Assembly (NCBI GenBank): GCA_902788865.1
Contig: CADALZ010000012.1
Coordinates: 1-59,643 of the forward strand
DNA from: an uncultured Bacteroidales bacterium
Lineage (GTDB): Bacteria > Bacteroidota > Bacteroidia > Bacteroidales > Bacteroidaceae
Reading direction: 5' to 3'
Length of the DNA stretch: 59,643 nucleotides
The translations under genes were made by a program, and so were the position numbers. The notes beneath the pieces were generated by a model. It was not told where the DNA came from. It saw nothing but the letters and a program-made list of their open reading frames with translations, and ran no database searches. Shown one piece after another: positions 24,797 through 33,700 of the stretch (position 1 is its first letter; each line of letters begins with the position of its first letter).

Positions 24797-25204
24797 TTAA
24801 GGTTTCTGAATCGTGAGTATGCCATCCTGCTCATGTGGCACGAAAGGCCCTTCCTTCACCTCGAAGATGACGCTGCCAGGCTCCAGACACTCTACAGCAT
24901 GCCATGTGTTGCGAGGGATATCCACGCCATAGCGGCCCTCTGCCACGCTCAGCTCTTCGCTCTCCGTGACCTCCCCCTGGTCATTGTAAATATTGACCCT
25001 CACACGGCCACGCAGCACGATGAAGGTCTCGTCCTTGGTGACGTGGTGATGGATGGGCACCACTGTGCCCACCTCCATGGCGTTGAGGAAGCGGTGGCAC
25101 TTCTCATCGAGGCTCCGATGGAAGTTGTAGTTCATGCGAAGGCGAACCGACTGCCGTGCCTCTGCGCTCACTGCATCGAGCAGCGACTTATCTATGACTT
25201 TCAT
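24797..25204 (-). CDS. WbuC-family cupin-fold metalloprotein
   Basis: The 135-aa protein begins MKVIDKSLLDAVSAEA; an upstream in-frame start is ignored because the family begins here. It contains the cupin barrel with metal ligands HHHVTKDETF (motif 1) and GVDIPRNTWHAVE (motif 2). The conserved WbuC opening RLRMNYNFH and the end VFEVKEGPFVPHE are also present. WbuC proteins are found in O-antigen and other sugar gene clusters, but their reaction is not established. It is divergently transcribed from the GH88 gene and followed 14 bp later by the GH5 gene, hinting at a carbohydrate-related role. Confidence 0.82.
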   Translation of the reverse strand: MKVIDKSLLDAVSAEARQSVRLRMNYNFHRSLDEKCHRFLNAMEVGTVVPIHHHVTKDETFIVLRGRVRVNIYNDQGEVTESEELSVAEGRYGVDIPRNTWHAVECLEPGSVIFEVKEGPFVPHEQDGILTIQKP

Positions 25205-25279
25205 AACGTATGATTTTTTTACAAATATAAACACATTTTCTGAATATCTGCAGAATATCAAGCTAAAATCATCTTTTTA

Positions 25280-25310
25280 TTGTAGGATTAAAGAAATCAG
25301 ACTATCTTTG
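25280..25310 (+). promoter_or_regulatory. Promoter of the GH88 gene
   Basis: TTG at 25280-25282 and TATCTTTG at 25303-25310 with 20 bp between them. The ATG follows 24 bp later after AAAGGAGGG, an unusually good Shine-Dalgarno-like stretch for this group. Confidence 0.7.
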
Positions 25311-25334
25311 TGGAAAAGTCGCAAAGGAGGGATT

Positions 25335-26507
25335 ATGAAGAAATGGCTTATCATGAGCGTATGGCTGCTGCTGTGCCTGGCCTCGTGCCAGCAGGGAGAG
25401 AAACGTGCCATCAGCGATGAACAACTGGCGGAGGTATTCACCTTGGCCAAATATCAGTATGTGATGCTGGACCAGCAGCTCACAGACAGCACCATGCCCC
25501 GCACCGTGCAGGCAGACGGCTCTCTGCGCACGTCGGACCTGAACTGGTGGTGCAGCGGGTTCTTCCCTGGGGCCTTGTGGTATATCTACGAGTTCGGACA
25601 CTCGCAGAACATCAGCTACATGGCCATGAAGCAGACACAGAAGCTCCTCCCTCTGCTCGACATGAATACCGATCACGACATAGGCTTCCAGCTGAACTGC
25701 AGTTTTGGCAATGCCTATAAGCTCACGGGCAACGACCTCTGTCGTGAGGTGCTGGTAGAAGGGGCACGGAAACTGGCAGCGCGCATGAATCCTACCACGG
25801 GCGTGATACGCAGTTGGGACTTCCTGCGCAAAGGGTGGAAGTATCCAGTCATCATAGACAACATGATGAATCTGGAGCTGCTTATGGTGGGCGCACAGCT
25901 CTCGGGCGATGTGGAGCTGGGACTGGTGGCGCGCACCCATGCAGATACCACGATGAAGAACCACTTCCGCCCAGACTACACCTCTTATCACTTGGTGAAC
26001 TACGATCCAGAGACTGGCGAAGTGCTGAGCCGTGAAACGGTGCAGGGCTATGCCGATGAGTCGGCATGGAGCCGCGGCCAGGCGTGGGCACTCTATGGCT
26101 ACAGCATGATGTATAGGGAGACGGGAGATGAACGCTATCTGGCACAGGCTCGTGGCGTGGCAGATATGTTGCTGAAGCGCCTGCCAGAAGATGGCATCCC
26201 AGCTTGGGATCTGGACGACCCATCGGCCGATGCCTTGCGCGATGTGTCGGCTGCGGCCATCATGGCATCGGCCTTCATCGAACTGAGTGAGCATACGGGT
26301 GAAGCGGCCTACATGCACATGGCCGAGCGGCAGCTACTCACGATGATGACGCCTGAATATCTGGCTAAGCCCGGAGAGAATGGCGGCTTCCTGCTGAAGC
26401 ATGGCGTGGGGAATCTGCCTGAGAAAAGTGAGGTGGATGTGCCGCTCTCTTATGCCGACTATTACTTTTTGGAGGCGCTTGTGCGGTATTGGAAACATGA
26501 AGTCTAA
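25335..26507 (+). CDS. GH88-family unsaturated glucuronyl hydrolase lipoprotein
   Basis: The 390-aa protein has a lipoprotein signal peptide (LLLCLASCQQ) and the (alpha/alpha)6-barrel of GH88/GH105. Family blocks are WWCSGFFPGALWYIYEFG, DHDIGFQLNCSFGNAYKLTG, YPVIIDNMMNLELL and ESAWSRGQAWALYGYSMMYR. The two catalytic Asp residues of the family fall in DHDIGF and IDNMMN. The enzyme removes the unsaturated uronic acid left by polysaccharide lyases, using a hydration mechanism. The start at 25335 was chosen because it gives the signal peptide. It neighbours the GH5 and esterase genes, consistent with breakdown of uronic-acid-containing glycans; no lyase is visible in the window. Confidence 0.92.
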   Translation: MKKWLIMSVWLLLCLASCQQGEKRAISDEQLAEVFTLAKYQYVMLDQQLTDSTMPRTVQADGSLRTSDLNWWCSGFFPGALWYIYEFGHSQNISYMAMKQTQKLLPLLDMNTDHDIGFQLNCSFGNAYKLTGNDLCREVLVEGARKLAARMNPTTGVIRSWDFLRKGWKYPVIIDNMMNLELLMVGAQLSGDVELGLVARTHADTTMKNHFRPDYTSYHLVNYDPETGEVLSRETVQGYADESAWSRGQAWALYGYSMMYRETGDERYLAQARGVADMLLKRLPEDGIPAWDLDDPSADALRDVSAAAIMASAFIELSEHTGEAAYMHMAERQLLTMMTPEYLAKPGENGGFLLKHGVGNLPEKSEVDVPLSYADYYFLEALVRYWKHEV

Positions 26508-26522
26508 CAAATACTTACAACT

Positions 26523-26924
26523 ATGGAACAGGAATTACTGGAGTTTTTCAAGAAAGACCGCTTTGCGGCGAATGCGGGTGCCGAACTGCTGGATATCAAG
26601 GAGGGCTATGGGCGCGCCCGAATGCTTATTACCCCTGAGCATCTGAACGGAGGTGGTGTGTGTCAGGGTGGTGCCATCTTCACACTGGCCGACCTTGCCT
26701 TTGCGGCTGCTGTCAACAGCCACGGTGTGCTGACCTTCTCCACCAGCTCCAACATCACTTATTTCAAATCAGTCAGTCAGGGCTACCTCTATGCCGAGGC
26801 TCGTGAGATAGTGAATCACCACCGCATGCCCTACGCAGAAGTCCGCGTCACAGATGAGGCAGGTGAGCTGGTAGCTATCTTCACCTCGAGTGGGTATAGA
26901 AAACAACATGCGGCAGCTTTATAG
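26523..26924 (+). CDS. PaaI-type hotdog-fold thioesterase
   Basis: The 133-aa protein is a single hotdog domain. The helix-start motif is LNGGGVCQGGAIFTLADLAFA. In PaaI-type enzymes the Gln is normally His (HGG), so the active-site region is slightly unusual. Strands STSSNITYFKSVSQG and AEVRVTDEAGELVAIFTSSGYR complete the fold. Family members hydrolyse aryl- or acyl-CoA thioesters. It lies convergent to the phenylacetate-CoA ligase operon and 15 bp after the GH88 gene, so it could be transcribed with GH88 yet act on phenylacetyl-CoA formed by the PaaK enzymes. That link is inference from position. Confidence 0.82.
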   Translation: MEQELLEFFKKDRFAANAGAELLDIKEGYGRARMLITPEHLNGGGVCQGGAIFTLADLAFAAAVNSHGVLTFSTSSNITYFKSVSQGYLYAEAREIVNHHRMPYAEVRVTDEAGELVAIFTSSGYRKQHAAAL

Positions 26925-26937
26925 CCACCGCATGTCA

Positions 26938-26987
26938 CTAAACTCTAAGCTCTAAGCTCTAAACTCTAAACTCTAAACCCTAAACCA
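26938..26987. repeat. Heptamer array CTAAACT/CTAAGCT
   Basis: Seven consecutive 7-bp units of the type CTAARCY fill the gap after the thioesterase gene. The last unit supplies the stop codon (TAG on the minus strand) of the ACT-domain gene at 26980. Confidence 0.8.
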
Positions 26988-27408
26988 ACTTACACAGCTC
27001 ATCCTCATTGATGAACTTCAGGTTGTTCAGGATGATGGTCTCACGTGCTTCCTCAGTATTGTCTGTACGGAAGATGAGGATACCCTTGCCATTGAAGAGG
27101 AAAGAGTAGAGGTAGGTCACGCTGATGCCAGCATCGCTGAAGAGACTGATGGCATCGGCCGCACGACCAGGCTCATTGTCCAGCTCGATGGCGAAGACAT
27201 CAGAGAGAGCCACAGCCACGCCAGCCTGTTTCAGCTCCTCGTAAGCACGGGCAGGCTCGTTGCAGATGATGCGCAGGATGCCATACTCTGCCGTGTCTGC
27301 AATGGTGATGGCAATGAGCTGAATCTTTGATTTCTTAATCTGCTCCAGCACCTTGCTCAGCGTGCCAGAACGATTTTCCAAGAAGATAGAAAGTTGTTTA
27401 ATTGTCAT
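26980..27408 (-). CDS. ACT-domain protein (tandem ACT, amino-acid binding)
   Basis: The 142-aa protein starts with MTIKQLSIFLENRSGTLSKV and contains two ACT-like domains, residues about 1-65 and 70-140. The second opens FAIELDNEPGRAADAISLFS. ACT domains bind amino acids and regulate enzymes. Small tandem-ACT proteins like this are regularly found beside phenylacetate-CoA ligase genes. As the last gene of the run ioR-aminotransferase-paaK-paaK, it may sense an aromatic amino acid. The start at 27408 gives the complete first beta-strand; an upstream in-frame ATG exists. Its stop codon lies inside a heptamer array. Confidence 0.85.
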   Translation of the reverse strand: MTIKQLSIFLENRSGTLSKVLEQIKKSKIQLIAITIADTAEYGILRIICNEPARAYEELKQAGVAVALSDVFAIELDNEPGRAADAISLFSDAGISVTYLYSFLFNGKGILIFRTDNTEEARETIILNNLKFINEDELCKLV

Positions 27409-27430
27409 AGCTATAATGATTTTTAGTTTG

Positions 27431-28750
27431 TTATACATAAAATAGTTTACGCATATCCTTCACGCGCACAGCCTTCTTCTCGTCAGAGGTGACAAGCGTA
27501 CCCTTAGGCACGATGCGTACCTTAGGCGTGATGAGAATCTCGTCTTTCAGCTGACGGGTGATTTCACGTTCGAGCGACTGCAGGCGGCTGTAGTCATCGG
27601 TAAACATCTGGCTAAGCTCTACCTCGACGGTCATGATATCGCCCGCTTCCTTGGTCTCCAGCGTGATGAAGTAGTCGGTGCTCAGCTCCTTGAACTTCAG
27701 CAGAATCTTCTCTATCTGGATAGGGAAGATGTTCACACCCTTGAGGATGATCATGTCATCGCTGCGGCCTTGCAGACGGTCTAAGCGCACATGGTGACGA
27801 CCACAAGGGCAGTCGCCCGGCAAGATGCGTGTGAGGTCACGTGTGCGATAGCGCAGCAGCGGCATAGCTTCACGATTGATAGTGGTGAGCACCAACTCGC
27901 CCAGTTGGCCATCTGGCACAGGCTCCAGGGTTACAGGGTCGATAATCTCCACGATGAAGTAGTCTTCCCAGATGTGCAGTCCGTTCTGCTCTGGACACTC
28001 GAAAGCCACACCAGGTCCCATCATCTCAGAGATACCATAAGAATTGTAAGCCTTCACGCCCAAGTGCTGCTCGATGCGTTGACGCTGCTCCTCACTATGA
28101 GGCTCGGCACCTATGCAGAGGATGCGCAACTTTGTGTCACGACGGGCATCAACGCCTTCTTCCTGCATCACCTCATAGATGCGTGAGGCATAGCTGGGGA
28201 TGGCATGCAGCACAGTGGTGCCAAAGTCGCGTATGAACTTAATCTGGCGTAAGGTGTTGCCTGCGGCAGCAGGTACGGTGAGCATGCCCACCTTCTCGGC
28301 ACCATACTGAAAGCCCAGGCCTGCCGTGAACATGCCATAGCCAGCTGAATTCTGGAACACATCTTCAGGACGTGAACCTACCATCCAGAGGCAACGAGCC
28401 ACAGCATTGGCCCATTCTTCAAGGTCTTTCTGCGAATGCAGCACCACGGTGGGATTGCCGGTAGTACCGCTGGAAGAGTGCAGGCGCACACAGTCTTTCA
28501 TCGGCACGCAAGCCAGTCCGAAGGGATAGTGCTCGCGCAGATCGTCCTTAGAGGTAAACGGCAACTTACGCACATCGTCCAGCGAGCGGATATCATCGGG
28601 GGTGATGCCCAGCTCCTTGAACTTATCGCGATAGAAGGCAGAGTTCATACAATGGCGCACGGTGTGCTGCAAGCGCTCCAACTGGAGCTCGCGCAACTTC
28701 TCCACCGGCATAGTCTCGATTTCGGGATTAAAATAGTTTGAATATTCCAT
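27431..28750 (-). CDS. paaK: Phenylacetate-CoA ligase, copy 2
   Basis: The 439-aa protein is an adenylate-forming ligase of the PaaK family. The motifs are SSSGTTGNPTVV (ATP/phosphate loop), YGISEMMGPGVAFEC (motif A5 region), YRTRDLTRI (A7) and GRSDDMIILKGVNIFP (A8 hinge), with a C-terminal domain ending in KAVRVKDMRKL. It activates aryl-acetates such as phenylacetate or indoleacetate to CoA thioesters with ATP. It follows the first paaK gene after 2 bp and precedes the ACT gene after 22 bp, so all are one transcript. Two different copies side by side suggest different aryl-acid preferences. Confidence 0.93.
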   Translation of the reverse strand: MEYSNYFNPEIETMPVEKLRELQLERLQHTVRHCMNSAFYRDKFKELGITPDDIRSLDDVRKLPFTSKDDLREHYPFGLACVPMKDCVRLHSSSGTTGNPTVVLHSQKDLEEWANAVARCLWMVGSRPEDVFQNSAGYGMFTAGLGFQYGAEKVGMLTVPAAAGNTLRQIKFIRDFGTTVLHAIPSYASRIYEVMQEEGVDARRDTKLRILCIGAEPHSEEQRQRIEQHLGVKAYNSYGISEMMGPGVAFECPEQNGLHIWEDYFIVEIIDPVTLEPVPDGQLGELVLTTINREAMPLLRYRTRDLTRILPGDCPCGRHHVRLDRLQGRSDDMIILKGVNIFPIQIEKILLKFKELSTDYFITLETKEAGDIMTVEVELSQMFTDDYSRLQSLEREITRQLKDEILITPKVRIVPKGTLVTSDEKKAVRVKDMRKLFYV

Positions 28751-28752
28751 AA

Positions 28753-30060
28753 TTATAATTTACGTTTATCTATTACATGGGCGCTCTTACCCTGACTACG
28801 CTCGATGGTGTTAGGCGCTTTGAGCTTCACCTTGGCACCGATGCTCAGCACACTGCGCAACTTGGCTGCCAGACGCTTCTCCAGCTCGTCGATGGCGGCT
28901 GGGGTATCGAAGGTAGCAGTGAAGTACTCCTGACGCAGCTCTACCTGCACTTCCAATGTGTCGAGGTTGTTCACGCGATCCACAACCAACATATAGTGAG
29001 GAGCGAACTCGTTCATGCTGAGCACTACGCTCTCCACCTGCGATGGGAACACGTTGATGCCTCGGATAATGAGCATATCATCACTACGGCCATGGATGGC
29101 ACTCATACGCACGCTGGTACGTCCGCAGCTGCACTCACCAGGAATCAGTGAGCAGAGGTCGCGTGTGCGATAGCGCAGCACAGGCATACCCTCCTTGGTC
29201 AGCGTGGTGAACACCAGTTCGCCTTGTTCGCCAGCAGGCAGCGGCTCCAGCGTCACAGGGTTTATAATCTCTGGGTAGAAGTGATCCTCGTTGATGTGAG
29301 AGCCATGCTGAGCCTCGCACTCATAGCTCACACTCGGTCCCATGATTTCACTGAGGCCATAGAGGTTGAATCCCTTCAATCCCAAGCGTTCTTGAATCTC
29401 TTCGCGCATGCTCTCAGTCCAAGGCTCAGCACCGAAGGCACCTACGCGCAGCTTAATCTGGTCTTTGGTGATGCCCATCTTCTCCATGGTCTCTGCCAGG
29501 TAGAGGGCATAGGAAGGCGTACAGGCTATGCCCGTGATGCCTAGGTCGCGTATCAACTTGGCATGTTTCTCGGTGTTGCCAGTAGAGGCAGGTACTACAG
29601 AGGCACCCAACAGCTCTACACCATTGTGGGCTCCCAGACCACCAGTAAAGAGACCGTAGCCATAGGATACAGAAAATACATCGTCACGTGTCACGCCATA
29701 AGCGGTGAGACAGCGAGCCATACACTCGCTCCACACGCCGATGTCCTTGCGGGTATAGCCCACGATGGTAGGATTGCCCGTGGTGCCGCTGGAGGCGTGT
29801 ATGCGGATAATCTCGCTCTGCGGTGCTGCCTGCAGTCCGAAGGGGTAGTTGTCTCTGAGATCTTTCTTTGTGGTAAACGGCAGTTTCTTGATGTCCTCAA
29901 TGGTGCGGATATCATCAGGCGTGATATCCATCTCCTGCAACTTATTGCGGTAGAAGGGCACATTGTGGTACACATACTCCACTATCTTGTGGAGTCTCTT
30001 GCCTTGGAGCTCGCTCATTTCATCGCGGCTCATACACTCTTTGTTTGGATTCCAAATCAT
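28753..30060 (-). CDS. paaK: Phenylacetate-CoA ligase, copy 1
   Basis: The 435-aa protein has the same architecture as its downstream paralogue: IRIHASSGTTGNPTIVGY, LYGLSEIMGPSVSYEC, YRTRDLCSLIPGECSCGR and GRSDDMLIIRGINVFPSQVE. It ends in KSAHVIDKRKL. It should form phenylacetyl-CoA or a related aryl-acetyl-CoA. It is the fifth gene in the nitrilase-iorA-iorB-aminotransferase-paaK run, separated from the aminotransferase by 120 bp that include an ATTATRA heptamer array. Whether a separate promoter lies there is unclear. Together with IorAB it can link aryl-acetyl-CoA and aryl-pyruvate in either direction. Confidence 0.93.
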   Translation of the reverse strand: MIWNPNKECMSRDEMSELQGKRLHKIVEYVYHNVPFYRNKLQEMDITPDDIRTIEDIKKLPFTTKKDLRDNYPFGLQAAPQSEIIRIHASSGTTGNPTIVGYTRKDIGVWSECMARCLTAYGVTRDDVFSVSYGYGLFTGGLGAHNGVELLGASVVPASTGNTEKHAKLIRDLGITGIACTPSYALYLAETMEKMGITKDQIKLRVGAFGAEPWTESMREEIQERLGLKGFNLYGLSEIMGPSVSYECEAQHGSHINEDHFYPEIINPVTLEPLPAGEQGELVFTTLTKEGMPVLRYRTRDLCSLIPGECSCGRTSVRMSAIHGRSDDMLIIRGINVFPSQVESVVLSMNEFAPHYMLVVDRVNNLDTLEVQVELRQEYFTATFDTPAAIDELEKRLAAKLRSVLSIGAKVKLKAPNTIERSQGKSAHVIDKRKL

Positions 30061-30067
30061 TGTATTT

Positions 30068-30120
30068 GAATTATGAATTATGAATTATGAATTATAAATT
30101 ATAAATTATAAATTATAAAT
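30068..30120. repeat. Heptamer array ATTATGA/ATTATAA
   Basis: Three ATTATGA units and four ATTATAA units stand in tandem 8 bp upstream of the start codon of paaK copy 1 (minus strand). It occupies the leader region. Confidence 0.8.
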
Positions 30121-30180
30121 CTTTTAATCTTATAGTCTTTTAATTTTTTAATAATTTAATCCTGAATATTCCCAGAATAT

Positions 30181-31485
30181 TCAATGGTCCTCATTAAACG
30201 CTTTCATGCGCTCTTGGAGCACGGGATAGAGCTCATCGCGCATACGACTGGTGCAGCCGCGTACACCCTGCTGCTCGCTGCCAGTGGTAGAGAGTGAGAT
30301 GCAGCTCACACCATAGTAGAGCAGCTCCTTGAGCAGCTGGCCACCCGTCATGTCCTTATAGCCGATGGTGAAGAAGAACCCATCACCCACTGGCTGCGTC
30401 ACGTCATGGTCGTACACCACATGGAAACCATTATCAGTGAAGATTTTCTTCATCTTATTGGCACGACGCTCATACTCACGGGTATCTTCCACAAAGTTGA
30501 TTTTACCCTCGCATGAGAGACGCAGCATCTCAGCATAGCCATACTGCGTAGAGGCGGTGCATCCGCTGGTAATCATGTAGAGGATAGAAGCAATGAGCGT
30601 GGGGCCAAACACGCCAGAGTCGTGGTAGCGCTCGGCGAGGGCAGGGTAGTGGCGGTCGAACAGTGCATCGCTGATACAAACCAATGCCATGCGCTGACCA
30701 GCGTAGCTGAATATCTTGGATGACGACAGCATGAGGATGTAGTTGTCTGTATAGCGCGCCACGGTAGGCACGAAGGGCGGCTGGTATGGGTGACTGAGGT
30801 CGCGGCGGTAGTCCATGCAGAAATAAGCCAGGTCTTCCATCACCACGGCATCATACTTGGTGGCCAGTTCGCCGATGACCTGCAGCTCTGACTCCTCCAG
30901 ACAGATCCATGCCGGATTGTTGGGGTTGGAATAGACGATGGCAGCAATGGTGCCGTCGGCCAACTCAGCTTCCAGTTTCTCACGGAGCTTTGGACCACGA
31001 TGTGCAAAAATGTCAAACTCTCTCCACTCGATGCCCAGAATGCGGAGCTGCGATTTCTGGATAGGGAAACCTGGGTCGATAAAGAGCACCTTGTCCTTAC
31101 CCGGTATGCGCTGCGTACAGCCGATGAAAGAGCCGAAAGAGCCTGCTACAGACCCCGTGGTAGGTACACAGGCACGGGCACTTACCTCCACATTGATGAA
31201 GGCCTTGACAAACTCATGGGCAGCTTCTTTCAGCTCAGCTACACCTGCGGCGGCAGGATACTGTGAACCTACACCTCTATCGAGCGCAGCCTTCTCAGCC
31301 TCGATACCATACCTATTGGCAGGTAGTCCGGGACTGCCCTGATCCATGCGTATGAAGGGGATACCCGTCTTCTGTTCCAGATATTGAGCCACCAGCAAAA
31401 CCTCACCGATGGTAGCGTTAGAAAGGTCGGCCACGTTGTTCTTGACGCGTGCCTCCTCTACCAGTTGCTCACTGAATATTTTCAT
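30181..31485 (-). CDS. PLP-dependent aminotransferase, probably aromatic
   Basis: The 434-aa protein is a fold-type I aminotransferase. Visible motifs are VYSNPNNPAWICLEESEL, DLAYFCMDYR (PLP-phenol Asp), and SSSKIFSYAGQRMALV with the PLP lysine, near residue 250. It overlaps iorB by 17 bp on the same strand, so the two are tightly coupled. In this setting it should interconvert aromatic amino acids and aryl-pyruvates, the substrates of the indolepyruvate:ferredoxin oxidoreductase. The long N-terminal region and DTREYERRANKMKKIFTDN are typical of Bacteroidetes class I/II aminotransferases of unassigned specificity. Confidence 0.85.
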   Translation of the reverse strand: MKIFSEQLVEEARVKNNVADLSNATIGEVLLVAQYLEQKTGIPFIRMDQGSPGLPANRYGIEAEKAALDRGVGSQYPAAAGVAELKEAAHEFVKAFINVEVSARACVPTTGSVAGSFGSFIGCTQRIPGKDKVLFIDPGFPIQKSQLRILGIEWREFDIFAHRGPKLREKLEAELADGTIAAIVYSNPNNPAWICLEESELQVIGELATKYDAVVMEDLAYFCMDYRRDLSHPYQPPFVPTVARYTDNYILMLSSSKIFSYAGQRMALVCISDALFDRHYPALAERYHDSGVFGPTLIASILYMITSGCTASTQYGYAEMLRLSCEGKINFVEDTREYERRANKMKKIFTDNGFHVVYDHDVTQPVGDGFFFTIGYKDMTGGQLLKELLYYGVSCISLSTTGSEQQGVRGCTSRMRDELYPVLQERMKAFNEDH

Positions 31486-32044
31486 AGCCTAAATCGAAAG
31501 CTTTGAGGTTATCATTTACCACCTGCTCACCCTTGCGTGCGAAAATGTGAGCAATGGCACTGCGCATCTGCTCAGGAGTCAGAATCTCTATGTAGCGCGT
31601 AGCCATGCCCAGCAAGATCATGTTGGCACTCTTAGGCACTTGGTTGTCTTTTGCCATCTGCTCAATGTCGAGCTTAGCCACATGAGGCAGCGCATCGAGC
31701 TCAGCCTGTAGGGCAGCCTCGTCGGGATAATTGGGGATGTTCACAAAGGGCTTCGATGAAGTCACTATCACCCCTTCTGCACTCAGGTAAGGCAGGTAGC
31801 GGAGGGCCTCCATAGGCTCCATAGACACTATGAGATCGGCCTTTCCCAGTGAGATTTGGTCGCTGAATATTTCCTCGGTACTCAGGCGCAGGTCGCTCTG
31901 TACGTCACCACCACGCTGGCTCATGCCGTGTACCTCAGCCTGTTTCAGTTGCAAGCCTGCCTCTGTGGCAGCCTCACCTATGACGGTGGCAATAGATAGA
32001 ATGCCTTGTCCGCCTACTCCGGAGAGTTTAATATCTTTCTTCAT
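31469..32044 (-). CDS. iorB: Indolepyruvate:ferredoxin oxidoreductase, beta (gamma-type) subunit
   Basis: The 191-aa protein is the small subunit, with the family opening KLSGVGGQGILSIATVIGEA and the block KQAEVHGMSQRGGDVQSDLR. It ends with a helical segment. It pairs with IorA to oxidatively decarboxylate aryl-pyruvates to aryl-acetyl-CoA using CoA and ferredoxin, or to run the reverse reductive carboxylation. Its start overlaps the iorA stop by 4 bp (ATGA) and its end overlaps the aminotransferase start, so stoichiometric expression is likely. Confidence 0.93.
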   Translation of the reverse strand: MKKDIKLSGVGGQGILSIATVIGEAATEAGLQLKQAEVHGMSQRGGDVQSDLRLSTEEIFSDQISLGKADLIVSMEPMEALRYLPYLSAEGVIVTSSKPFVNIPNYPDEAALQAELDALPHVAKLDIEQMAKDNQVPKSANMILLGMATRYIEILTPEQMRSAIAHIFARKGEQVVNDNLKAFDLGYENIQ

Positions 32045-33639
32045 TTGGTGTTCTTTTTTTGGCGAAGTTTACGACTCAGTGTCTGCATGCATTCGCGCTG
32101 TGGAATGATGACAGAGACACCTTTATAATTTATCTCCTCGCGTATGATGCGGGTGATCTCTTCCATGTTCTTTGGCAGTGGCACTACCACATGCAGATGC
32201 TCACGCTCCACACCCAGTGCCAGACAGATGGCCTCGAACTTATGCGTACCAGCGGAGTCCTGACCGCCAGTCATAGCGGTGGTGAGGTTGTCGCTGATAA
32301 TCACGGTGATGTTGGCCTTGTCGTTCACGGCATCCAGCAGTCCGGTCATGCCAGAATGGGTGAAGGTAGAGTCGCCTATCACGGCGATGGCAGGATGCTG
32401 ACCGGCATCGGCAGCGCCCTTAGCCATGGTGATGCTGGCTCCCATATCTACACAGCTGTCGATAGCGCGGAACGGTGGCAGTGCTCCCAGTGTATAACAA
32501 CCTATATCGCCGAAGATGCGGGCATCTGGATACTCGGCAGCCACTTTGTTGAGGGCGGTATATACATCACGGTGACCACAGCCCTGACAGAGCTGAGGTG
32601 GACGACCAGCCAGATTCTGTGCCTGCTGGAAAGCCGTGGCAGGAGCTACGCCGAAGGCAGCAGCCACATTGTCGGGATTCAGCTCACCAGTGCGTGGCAA
32701 CTTGCCTGTGAGACGGCCAGTGATAGGGTAGGCGGCTCCCAAGATGCCTTTTACCTGCTCTTCGATGAATGGCTGTCCGTCTTCCACAACCATGATTTCA
32801 GAGCAATGGTTGGCCAGAGCCTTGATTTGCTTTTCAGGCAGCGGATACTGTGAAACCTTCAGCACAGAGATGCCTGCAGGAGCCACCTCACGCACGTAGT
32901 TATACCCCGTACCGGCCGCAATCACACCCAGTCCGTTGGCTTTGCCTAGTGTCAATATATTATAAGGTGAAGCGGCAGACAGCTCATTGATCTGTGGCTG
33001 CTTCTCGATGAGAGACGCATATTGTCTGCGTGCATTGCCTGGCAGCAACACCCAGTGCGTGCGCTCATTGTCTGGATGCAGCTCATTCTGTGGCATAGGC
33101 TCGTTCACCTCTACGGCAGCACGAGAGTGAGCCAGACGCGTCACGATGCGCAGCAGCACAGGCAACTTCAGGCTTTCAGACAGCTTGAAGGCATAAGGCA
33201 TCATCTCGAAGGCCTCTTGCTGTGTAGAAGGCTCTATCATAGGTATCAGGGCAAACTTGCCATAGAAGCGAGAGTCTTGCTCGTTCTGTGAGGAGTGCAT
33301 CGAAGGATCATCGGCTGCCAGCACCACCAGTCCGCCGTTCACCCCCGTGATGGCAGAGTTTACGAAAGCGTCTGCACACACGTTCATACCTACATGCTTC
33401 ATGCACACCAAGGCGCGCTTACCCGCATACGACATGCCCAGAGCAGCCTCCATGGCAGTCTTTTCATTCGTACACCAGCGGCTTCTGATGCCGCGTTCTT
33501 TGGCTAGTGGATAGCCTTGTATAAACTCTGTGATCTCGGTCGATGGGGTACCAGGATAGGCATACACGCCCGATAGTCCGGCATGTATGGCACCCAGTGC
33601 CACCGCCTCATCACCCAATAGTAATCTTTTTTCCGACAT
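32041..33639 (-). CDS. iorA: Indolepyruvate:ferredoxin oxidoreductase, alpha subunit, without ferredoxin domain
   Basis: The 532-aa protein has the pyruvate-oxidoreductase N-terminal domain (GLSGVYAYPGTPSTEITEFI) and a central transketolase-like domain. The C-terminal TPP-binding domain follows: CQGCGHRDVYTALN, IFGDIGCYTLG, and GDSTFTHSGMTGLLDAV with the NxT-type metal site SDNLTTAMTGG. Classical IorA ends with a two-[4Fe-4S] ferredoxin domain carrying CxxCxxC clusters. Here the sequence stops at RKLRQKKNTK soon after the TPP domain, and no such cysteines are seen. A separate ferredoxin or flavodoxin must serve as partner. It is the second gene of the aryl-acid operon. Confidence 0.92.
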   Translation of the reverse strand: MSEKRLLLGDEAVALGAIHAGLSGVYAYPGTPSTEITEFIQGYPLAKERGIRSRWCTNEKTAMEAALGMSYAGKRALVCMKHVGMNVCADAFVNSAITGVNGGLVVLAADDPSMHSSQNEQDSRFYGKFALIPMIEPSTQQEAFEMMPYAFKLSESLKLPVLLRIVTRLAHSRAAVEVNEPMPQNELHPDNERTHWVLLPGNARRQYASLIEKQPQINELSAASPYNILTLGKANGLGVIAAGTGYNYVREVAPAGISVLKVSQYPLPEKQIKALANHCSEIMVVEDGQPFIEEQVKGILGAAYPITGRLTGKLPRTGELNPDNVAAAFGVAPATAFQQAQNLAGRPPQLCQGCGHRDVYTALNKVAAEYPDARIFGDIGCYTLGALPPFRAIDSCVDMGASITMAKGAADAGQHPAIAVIGDSTFTHSGMTGLLDAVNDKANITVIISDNLTTAMTGGQDSAGTHKFEAICLALGVEREHLHVVVPLPKNMEEITRIIREEINYKGVSVIIPQRECMQTLSRKLRQKKNTK

Positions 33640-33667
33640 ATTCTAAAATTATTATTATTCAAAGAGA

Positions 33668-33700
33668 ACTCAATCTCTCAATCTCTCAATATCTCAAACT
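33668..33700. repeat. Octamer array TTGAGAGA overlapping a stop codon
   Basis: On the minus strand TTGAGATA and TTGAGAGA repeat three times. They encode the last residues (EILRD) and the TGA stop of the nitrilase-family gene. Confidence 0.75.

Noticed and set aside
25302-26318. A 338-codon minus-strand frame opposite the GH88 gene
   Set aside because: GH88 motifs and a signal peptide on the plus strand are conclusive; the mirror frame is rich in His/Gln as expected for an antisense artefact.
26938-26990. CTAAACC-like repeats resembling telomere or CRISPR repeats
   Set aside because: Units are 7 bp without unique spacers, so this is not a CRISPR array, and internal chromosomal location excludes a telomere. 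Treated as an iterated array.
32059-32853. A 264-codon plus-strand frame opposite iorA
   Set aside because: Antisense to the clear TPP domain of IorA, with no promoter or domain of its own.
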